Below, piece by piece: positions 31,661 through 36,759 of a stretch of DNA of 36,759 bases. Origin of the DNA: a virus; IMG/VR virus record IMGVR_UViG_3300000228_000556, positions 1 to 36,759 of that record; one strand, written 5' to 3'. The notes under the pieces were generated by a model that was given only the letters and a program-made list of their open reading frames with translations, did not search any database and was not told the origin of the DNA. Numbering within the stretch: the first letter of the stretch is position 1; each line of letters starts with the position of its first letter. Both the position numbers and the translations under genes were made by a program.

Positions 31661-31681
31661 TTCCCGTATTTTTTCAGTTAA
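31661..31681 (-). promoter_or_regulatory. Candidate phage late promoter motif, copy 1
   Basis: On the minus strand it reads TTAACTGAAAAAATACGGGAA, followed after 8 nt by TATAAAAT and, 41 nt from the motif, by the portal ATG. It overlaps the last codons of the small RHH gene. Two close relatives occur at 29934-29954 and 14711-14731. Confidence 0.55.
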
Positions 31682-31851
31682 ATGGCGTTTGCCTGTTTTA
31701 GCATATACCTTATCGCGCCGCTTTGAGACATCCCGATATTTGTGCAATACACCTGAAACGCCGCAAGCTCTTCGCTTGTAAGGAGAAAGACAACACGCTC
31801 GGTTGCTTTTGCTTTTTTGTTTGGTCGCCCGCTTTTGTTTATTTTTTCCAT
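31678..31851 (-). CDS. Ribbon-helix-helix (CopG/Arc-like) DNA-binding protein
   Basis: This 57-aa protein starts at ATG 31851 and stops at 31678-31680. After a basic N-terminus (GRPNKKAKATERVV) come a short strand and two helices (TSEELAAFQVYCTNIG; SQSGAIRYMLKQANA), the ribbon-helix-helix pattern. It starts 6 bp after the serine recombinase stop, so the two probably form one unit, with this protein as a repressor of the unit or an accessory site-binding factor. Confidence 0.7.
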   Translation of the reverse strand: MEKINKSGRPNKKAKATERVVFLLTSEELAAFQVYCTNIGMSQSGAIRYMLKQANAI

Positions 31852-31857
31852 TTTCTT

Positions 31858-32526
31858 TTACGCCGCGAGATATTTTTGCAATGTAGGAAAAGATATTTCA
31901 AGAGAGGTGCAGATATGTTTTTTCTTATATCCATCAGCAAGCAACTTTTTTGCTTTTGCCGCTTTTTCAGGCTCATGTAATCCAGTTGAGCCCTCAGGCC
32001 GCCCTATCTTAAAGGCTTGTTTCTCCTCATCAGCGGTTAGCTCCCTGCCAATCTCTCTTCTCTTCTTCGCCACGGCGATTTCTTTTTTACTTTTCAGAGC
32101 CTGAATGGTTCTTTCGCGTATCATATCTCTTTCAAATTCAGCGAACATTCCGAGCATATTTACCATCATTTTTTGCATTGGGTCGGCAAGTTCATACCCG
32201 TTTTTTGTCTTTTGCGGAGCCAAATCCATATTGTGTTTTATGAGTATTAGCCTCACGCCCCTCTTTATTATGTCGTCAAAGATGGTTCTAAGGTCGAGTA
32301 GCGACCGTCCAATACGGCTAAGCTCCGTGCAAACAAGCACATCGCCAGCCTTTAGACTTTTTACAAGCCCATATATCTCTCGCTTATCGCTACGAGAGCT
32401 AACAGATTCGCTTACAACTTTTTCACACGCTCCAAGCTCAAGCGCTTTTAAATACCTGTAGATTTCTTGCTCTTGATTTCTTGCATCTTGCTCGTCCGTA
32501 GAGACTCTTGCATATCCTATTATCAT
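31858..32526 (-). CDS. Serine recombinase (resolvase/invertase type)
   Basis: This 222-aa protein has the N-terminal resolvase catalytic domain: YARVSTDEQ with the nucleophile Ser (about residue 9), TELSRIGRSLLDLR (about 70-83) and an ARF-like EFERDMIRERT (about 130-141). The C-terminal HTH reads KKHICTSLEISFPTLQKYLA (about 202-221). It lies between the terminase and portal genes, an unusual place. It might resolve phage dimers, invert a segment, or be a leftover mobile element. Catalytic residues look intact. Confidence 0.9.
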   Translation of the reverse strand: MIIGYARVSTDEQDARNQEQEIYRYLKALELGACEKVVSESVSSRSDKREIYGLVKSLKAGDVLVCTELSRIGRSLLDLRTIFDDIIKRGVRLILIKHNMDLAPQKTKNGYELADPMQKMMVNMLGMFAEFERDMIRERTIQALKSKKEIAVAKKRREIGRELTADEEKQAFKIGRPEGSTGLHEPEKAAKAKKLLADGYKKKHICTSLEISFPTLQKYLAA

Positions 32527-32578
32527 CGCCCATCCTTTTCAAAAAAGTATCATAATTATATCGGCTCTATCTTAAATT

Positions 32579-32608
32579 ATTGTAATAAAATTGGTTTTTT
32601 ATTACAAT
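32579..32608. repeat. Perfect 12-bp inverted repeat at the terminase stop
   Basis: ATTGTAATAAAA (32579-32590) and TTTTATTACAAT (32597-32608) flank the 6-nt loop TTGGTT, adjoining the terminase stop codon. It is AT-rich with no long T run afterwards on the minus strand, so it is a weak terminator or an mRNA processing/recombination site. With the hairpin at 31619-31651 it brackets the recombinase-RHH unit. Confidence 0.6.
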
Positions 32609-34168
32609 TTAGTCGTTTTCAGCATCCCACATGCTATCCATATGCTCTTCTTCATATTCCAAAAAGCTTTTTCCAGTAGAAAAACGAACCTGATACGCAA
32701 GCGCGTCCATGATGTCGTCTTCGTCAGAGTCAATGTCTATATCAAAAGCGGCAAGTTGAGCCTCCAGCATGGCGGTCATCACATCGCTCATATTGTGATA
32801 GTTATGCCCGGTACGATAGCTAGGCTCTAAGTTTGCTATTCGTATATTTTTCGCGATACCGCCGGTTGTGTGCGGTACGATATTGATACGAACACCGGTA
32901 GCTTTTTGCGCCTCGTCAAGCGAATCGAAAAGGTCATTTAGTCCTCCGGCTTTCTCCACGCCAAAACCAAGCGGTTCAAACTCTTTTTGCGCCGCTACAC
33001 ATTTCACAGATTTATCAAACGGTCCCCATCGTCCGACTCTAATCTCAAGTATATATCGATTTCCAGCGCTGTCATAGGCGCACGTCACAATCGCCGTCCT
33101 ATTTTTTCCATCGCTTGCGGGGTCTGTGGTCGTATAACGCACGGTATTTTCAATCGGTATTTTTGTACCGTCTGTTAGGATGATGTTCAGAGGTTTTCGC
33201 ACAAGCTCCCGCAGATCGCCGCGAGCAAGCTTGTAAGTCACATACTTAGTCTCCGCCGCCCACTCTACGCCGCTAAAATATCTAAAATCCTCAGCTTTGA
33301 AAAACTGCCGCTCACGGTTTTGAGCAACGCACAAATACTCTTGCCAAAATACATCAGAATACCCGCTATCGGTCAGGTCTTTACGAATTTTCGCAATAGA
33401 TAGTACCTCAGGGTCTTTTGATGCGAGCGGAAAGCGAGACGGCCATGCGCTTTTTCCATCTTCCGTGATTATGGGAATAGTGATAGAGTCCCAATTCAGC
33501 TTCTCAAGCAGCGCGTCTTTGTGTAGCGGCGTACCCAAAAACAAAATGTTAGCTTTCGGGTCAAGAGAAGGGATGAGGTCGGCAAAAAACCATCTCTCAA
33601 GCCGCTCTCTAGTCTCTTTACTAAGCACACAATATCGTCCGGGTACTTTTGTCTCCAAGTCGTCACACAGCAAAAAAGTAGGACGGTTATTGTCTACGAT
33701 TAGCCCCCTCGGGTCAGTGCCGGGACCAATAGCGCTAACTCTGCACACATGCTTACCATCAATCAAGAAATCAACTTGCGCGTCATTGTCTTTGCCCGCT
33801 TCAAGACCTTTTGCCTTATCGGCTTTGTATCCATAGCGAATATCGTAGCCTTTTGCTCTAGCTTTATTCGCCATATTTTTTAGCTCGGCAAGAAAAGCTT
33901 TTGCTTTATCCGACGTGCTAGAGGCTATCAATGTATGCGGCTCATGGTAGAAGTACACCCTGGAGCAAATATGCACTTTGTTCAAAAGCGTACTCTTGCC
34001 GGCTCCACGGAAAATCTTGACTTTTTTCCGCTTGCTCGGACGATTGATAAAATCAAGCATACGAATATGGATTTGAGGCGTTTTGTCTTTGAATATTGAC
34101 GGGTCCACCGATTTTGCAAATTTGAGTTGCGCTATCGGCGGAATATTAAACCGTTGAAAACTACTCAT
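32609..34168 (-). CDS. terL: Terminase large subunit
   Basis: This 519-aa packaging motor has an ATPase domain with Walker A FRGAGKST (about 50-58), Walker B TFLLCDDLETK (about 165-175) and a coupling SKETRERLERWF region, then a nuclease domain starting at YTTTDPASDGKNRTAIV (about 345-362), whose Asp should bind metal. It moves DNA into the capsid and cuts concatemers. It overlaps the small subunit gene by 8 bp. Confidence 0.93.
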   Translation of the reverse strand: MSSFQRFNIPPIAQLKFAKSVDPSIFKDKTPQIHIRMLDFINRPSKRKKVKIFRGAGKSTLLNKVHICSRVYFYHEPHTLIASSTSDKAKAFLAELKNMANKARAKGYDIRYGYKADKAKGLEAGKDNDAQVDFLIDGKHVCRVSAIGPGTDPRGLIVDNNRPTFLLCDDLETKVPGRYCVLSKETRERLERWFFADLIPSLDPKANILFLGTPLHKDALLEKLNWDSITIPIITEDGKSAWPSRFPLASKDPEVLSIAKIRKDLTDSGYSDVFWQEYLCVAQNRERQFFKAEDFRYFSGVEWAAETKYVTYKLARGDLRELVRKPLNIILTDGTKIPIENTVRYTTTDPASDGKNRTAIVTCAYDSAGNRYILEIRVGRWGPFDKSVKCVAAQKEFEPLGFGVEKAGGLNDLFDSLDEAQKATGVRINIVPHTTGGIAKNIRIANLEPSYRTGHNYHNMSDVMTAMLEAQLAAFDIDIDSDEDDIMDALAYQVRFSTGKSFLEYEEEHMDSMWDAEND

Positions 34169-34754
34169 CTATCTCAATATCTATATCATCGTTGTCGATA
34201 GGCTCTATATCTATCTCAGAGCCGATAAGCGCCTGCAGCGCGTCTTGTGAACTCAGCATTTTTGCCGTAGCCATAGCAGCCTCCCTATCAAGAGCCTTAT
34301 CCTTGCGTCCGGAGGTAAGTAACGCTATTTGAACGGCTATCTTTGCCTCATCATTTGTGATCGCACCGCCGTGCTCATGCTTGTTTTGCAGAGTGAGAAG
34401 TTTGGCTTTGAGAATCCCATACGCCAAATCTTCAAGCTCTTCGTTTTTTCGCATATCGTCTATAGTTTTTTGGACAACGGCGCTATTTGAAGACTTAGTG
34501 ACAAGGTCGCGAATATCTTTGTCGGTGGAGAGAGCTTGCGCCGTCAGGCTGTTTAGCTTGTCGGCGAAGTTATATTTTTTCCTCCATCTCTCTATAGTCG
34601 TCTTTTTGGCTACTACGCCCTTTTTCTCAAGCTCATCGACGAGTTTTCTATCGCTGAGGGGCGTATAGTTGTTGTGTATCGTCGCGCTTGTTAGCCATAT
34701 TTCAAGCGCGATTTCTACGTTTTTCGGCAAAACTAGGCTTGCTATATATTTCAT
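34161..34754 (-). CDS. terS: Terminase small subunit
   Basis: This 197-aa protein has an N-terminal helix-turn-helix (LVDELEKKGVVAKKTTIERW, about 38-57, followed by RKKYNFA), a helical middle and an acidic C-terminus (DIEPIDNDDIDIEIDE), as expected for a DNA-recognising small terminase whose tail contacts the large subunit. It directly precedes and overlaps the large subunit gene. Confidence 0.82.
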   Translation of the reverse strand: MKYIASLVLPKNVEIALEIWLTSATIHNNYTPLSDRKLVDELEKKGVVAKKTTIERWRKKYNFADKLNSLTAQALSTDKDIRDLVTKSSNSAVVQKTIDDMRKNEELEDLAYGILKAKLLTLQNKHEHGGAITNDEAKIAVQIALLTSGRKDKALDREAAMATAKMLSSQDALQALIGSEIDIEPIDNDDIDIEIDE

Positions 34755-34755
34755 T

Positions 34756-35724
34756 TCACCTCTCTTTAATTACTCCCGCCCAAAACTCCGCCATACGCGG
34801 AACTATAGCGTTTCCAAGCCCTCTAAGTCTGTCCACCCTGTCGGGTACCCCATTAGCCACTCTACCCACGTCGGGTTCAGGCTCCCACTCTCTGCTGATA
34901 CTACTTGCGAAAGATTGAGCTGTTTGCCTATATCCGCTCGCCTCTGTACGCAAGCTTGCCCAATATGCCCCCGGTCTCTCACATCCGACGCTTGCGGTGT
35001 CTGGTAGAATGCTACTCTCTCCTCTAGCCGGCGGCGATATTTGCCCCTGTTCCGGATTGTCTCCATGCTCTCCGCCATCGCCGATGAGCTTCTCGGTGTC
35101 GGCCACATCCGCACCGTATCCGCAAGATTGAGCGAATGACTCGACCCGCTCTTTGCCAGCCGCCGCCCCGTCGGCGTCAGCTCTGCATTTGGGTGTTCGC
35201 TCTCTTGCGTCGTTGGGGTAGGCAAGTATCCAAACCCTGTCCCTGATATGCGGCGCGCCAAAGTCGGCAGCTGATATGCAGTGCCATTCACAGTCATACC
35301 CGATCGCGGCCAGCTCTGCGAGTACTTGACACATGCTCGCTCCTCTATCTCTAGAAAGCAAGTTTGCGACGTTCTCCAATAACGCAAATCGTGGTCGTAC
35401 CTCGCCAATAATACGGGCGGCTTCATAGAAAAGTCCGCTTCTCTCCCCGTCAAGCCCTTTACCCGACGGGTTCGCGCAACTGATGTCCTGGCACGGGAAC
35501 CCCGCCGTGATGATGTCGATGGCTCCAAGTCTACAAACAAGCTCATCGCCTTTCACCTCCTTTATATCCGGATAGACCGGAGTCCCCGGAAAATTCTTTG
35601 CCAGCACCTTTTGAGCATACGGCTCTATCTCGCAAAACGCCACGGTCTTAATTCCACCGGCATTACGAAACCCAAGGGCAAAACCTCCAATGCCGCTGAA
35701 TAAATCTAAATGCTTAAGCTTCAT
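34756..35724 (-). CDS. dcm: DNA (cytosine-5) methyltransferase
   Basis: This 322-aa enzyme transfers methyl from SAM to cytosine. Motifs run in order: DLFSGIGGFALGF (I), CEIEPYAQKVL (II), GFPCQDIS with catalytic Cys (about 78), FALLENVANLL (VI), CISAADFGAPHIRDRVWILA (VIII) and DRLRGLGNAIVPRMAEFW (IX-X). The target recognition region lies between about 170 and 285. It probably protects phage DNA from host restriction. It lies just before TerS. The same DNA also carries a second long frame (34803-35546). Confidence 0.93.
   Translation of the reverse strand: MKLKHLDLFSGIGGFALGFRNAGGIKTVAFCEIEPYAQKVLAKNFPGTPVYPDIKEVKGDELVCRLGAIDIITAGFPCQDISCANPSGKGLDGERSGLFYEAARIIGEVRPRFALLENVANLLSRDRGASMCQVLAELAAIGYDCEWHCISAADFGAPHIRDRVWILAYPNDARERTPKCRADADGAAAGKERVESFAQSCGYGADVADTEKLIGDGGEHGDNPEQGQISPPARGESSILPDTASVGCERPGAYWASLRTEASGYRQTAQSFASSISREWEPEPDVGRVANGVPDRVDRLRGLGNAIVPRMAEFWAGVIKER
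34803..35546 (-). CDS. Second reading frame inside the methyltransferase gene, possibly a dual-coded protein
   Basis: This 247-codon frame on the same strand, shifted relative to the methyltransferase, reads unexpectedly like a phage protein: ARYDHDLRYWRTSQTCF, SQSWPRSGMTVNGTAYQLP, GTGFGYLPTPT and a C-terminal LNPTWVEWLMGYPTGWTDLE. I recall these phrases from proteins annotated near phage methyltransferases. If real, the start is probably ATG 35426 (residue 41 of the open frame), though no good ribosome binding site precedes it. The alternative is that the phrases are only out-of-frame echoes of the conserved methylase motifs. Confidence 0.4.
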   Translation of the reverse strand: MSLFVDLEPSTSSRRGSRARTSVARTRRVKGLTGREADFSMKPPVLLARYDHDLRYWRTSQTCFLEIEERACVKYSQSWPRSGMTVNGTAYQLPTLARRISGTGFGYLPTPTTQESEHPNAELTPTGRRLAKSGSSHSLNLADTVRMWPTPRSSSAMAESMETIRNRGKYRRRLEERVAFYQTPQASDVRDRGHIGQACVQRRADIGKQLNLSQVVSAESGSLNPTWVEWLMGYPTGWTDLEGLETL

Positions 35725-35938
35725 CTAGTTTCACCCGTTCTTCATACATCGCTATTAGCGTGTTTGAGCCTTCAAGCAATGCTAATGCGTCTTGCTTACA
35801 ACGATATTTAAGGATCTCAGAAATTTTGTCATGACCATTATATTTTTTGCTACAAATGAATGCCTCCAACGACCGCTCACGCAAAAATGCTATAGTGTCT
35901 AGAATGTCAGCTCTTTTTTGTTCGCTCATGGCATACAC
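35714..35938 (-). CDS. Hypothetical 74-aa protein
   Basis: This helical protein (SEQKRADILDTIAFLRERSL ... CKQDALALLEGSNTLIAMYE) overlaps the upstream gene by 13 bp and the methyltransferase by 11 bp. Family not recognised; the overlaps suggest it is co-expressed with DNA modification genes. Confidence 0.6.
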   Translation of the reverse strand: MYAMSEQKRADILDTIAFLRERSLEAFICSKKYNGHDKISEILKYRCKQDALALLEGSNTLIAMYEERVKLDEA

Positions 35939-36759
35939 CTACACTCTACGCCGTCAATCATGCCATCAAATAGTCTTACGTTTGTCATCTCTTGCCCATT
36001 GCAATATGCGGTCTTACCCCATTTTTTAAAAAAGAACGGTACTTTTGCCGCTTTGCATTGCCCTTGTATGTCTTTGACCCATTCATATCGTAGAGGTCTA
36101 GCCCCTGTGCCTGTTTCGCCGCCGACTATTACCCAATCTAGTTTATTAGATTGGGTTTTGTATTGACCGTTGTCGTTAGTAACATGAGATACTTCGCCTT
36201 TTAGCGCGTCAATAATAAGTTTCTCCCCTCTAGCGCTAGATTTAATCCATTGAAGATTTATTTTTTCATGCATCGGCTCAATACTCACAAACCTCAAAGC
36301 CGCCAGAGTGTCTAGCAGTATCGGAATGCGCTTGTCTGCTTGCTCTTGGTTTTCGGCTGTTACTCCTAGCCAAACGTTAGGCAATTTATATGGATATTTT
36401 TTTAAGAACTGTTGCATTCTTTCGGGTCGCTTTGTAAGGATTTGAAATGTATGTTGCGGGCAAATTGACATAATTTGAAAAACGGCATCTATAAATTCAA
36501 AAGATACAGCTGAATGAAACAAATCTCCCATTGAACATACAAAGTATATAGTTGGTTTCTTGCGTTTTTGAGGCTCGTATAGTCTTAATAAATGTGTTGT
36601 TACCTCAAAGCCGTTTTCATACCCTTTTGTACCCATCGCCTTTAGCCTATTTGCCATCGTCTCAGCATAGCAGTTGTCGCACCCTACGGACACTTTCGTG
36701 CATCCGCTAACAGGGTTCCATGTGGCTTCCGTCCATTCTATTTTTGTTTTTTGGCTCAT
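35926..36759 (-). CDS. Phage Gp37/Gp68-family (DUF5131) radical-SAM-like protein
   Basis: This 277-aa protein matches the phage Gp37/Gp68 family: IEWTEATWNPVSGCTKVSVG at the start, Cys20, Cys27 and Cys30 (in GCDNCYAE) as a possible Fe-S cluster site, FQILTKRPERM (about 105-115), VWLGVTAENQEQADKRI, FVSIEPMHEKI and DWVIVGGETGTGARPL. The Cys triad recalls radical SAM enzymes, but the reaction is unknown. It is complete, starting at the last base of the window, and heads the visible late-strand run. Confidence 0.87.
   Translation of the reverse strand: MSQKTKIEWTEATWNPVSGCTKVSVGCDNCYAETMANRLKAMGTKGYENGFEVTTHLLRLYEPQKRKKPTIYFVCSMGDLFHSAVSFEFIDAVFQIMSICPQHTFQILTKRPERMQQFLKKYPYKLPNVWLGVTAENQEQADKRIPILLDTLAALRFVSIEPMHEKINLQWIKSSARGEKLIIDALKGEVSHVTNDNGQYKTQSNKLDWVIVGGETGTGARPLRYEWVKDIQGQCKAAKVPFFFKKWGKTAYCNGQEMTNVRLFDGMIDGVECRCMP

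Overview
The window is an almost complete temperate, probably short-tailed (podovirus-like) phage or prophage. It is cut exactly from the stop codon of the integrase (position 1) to the start codon of the right-most gene (36759), so no attachment sites are visible. The lipobox protein, the M15-type endolysin and the membrane lysis genes point to a Gram-negative host. My guess is Campylobacterota, from the general style of the proteins, with low confidence; nothing in the window proves the host. I saw no tRNA, rRNA or CRISPR array.

Layout. (1) 1-6506, minus strand: a leftward early operon of tightly overlapping genes, in transcription order an 84-aa protein, a BRO-type antirepressor, two small proteins, an origin-like non-coding segment with iterons and nested inverted repeats (4563-4954), a primase zinc-finger protein, a Toprim/helicase protein, two small proteins and a tyrosine integrase. 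(2) 6507-8936, plus strand: a divergent control region, a C1/LexA-like repressor whose catalytic dyad looks lost, a five-helix membrane protein, a mostly non-coding stretch, and a cassette of two tiny membrane proteins flanked by a 66-bp direct repeat and closed by a strong terminator. (3) 36759-8951, minus strand: the late region. It runs from DUF5131-type protein, cytosine methyltransferase, TerS and TerL, through an RHH/serine recombinase insert, portal, scaffold, SU10-like capsid, adaptor and tail-fibre genes, to a full diversity-generating retroelement (DGR), then a lysis cassette and a set of putative internal/ejection proteins ending in a 1906-aa polyvalent protein.

The strongest system is the DGR. 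A receptor-binding fibre carries a variable repeat (VR) at its C-terminus and is followed by an Avd-like helper, a template repeat (TR) and a reverse transcriptase. I aligned TR and VR by hand: over 109 bp there are 15 differences, 14 of them at template adenines (14 of 28 adenines changed, against 1 of 81 other bases). Unusually, the TR lies inside the reverse transcriptase reading frame behind a near-ideal ribosome binding site, so the template may be translated as the enzyme's N-terminus. Order and setting resemble the DGR of Bordetella podovirus BPP-1.

Other notable points are a 19-21 bp motif repeated upstream of three late gene blocks (a candidate phage late promoter); a hairpin that would hide the portal ribosome binding site only in read-through mRNA; and a second reading frame over the methyltransferase gene that itself looks like a real phage protein.
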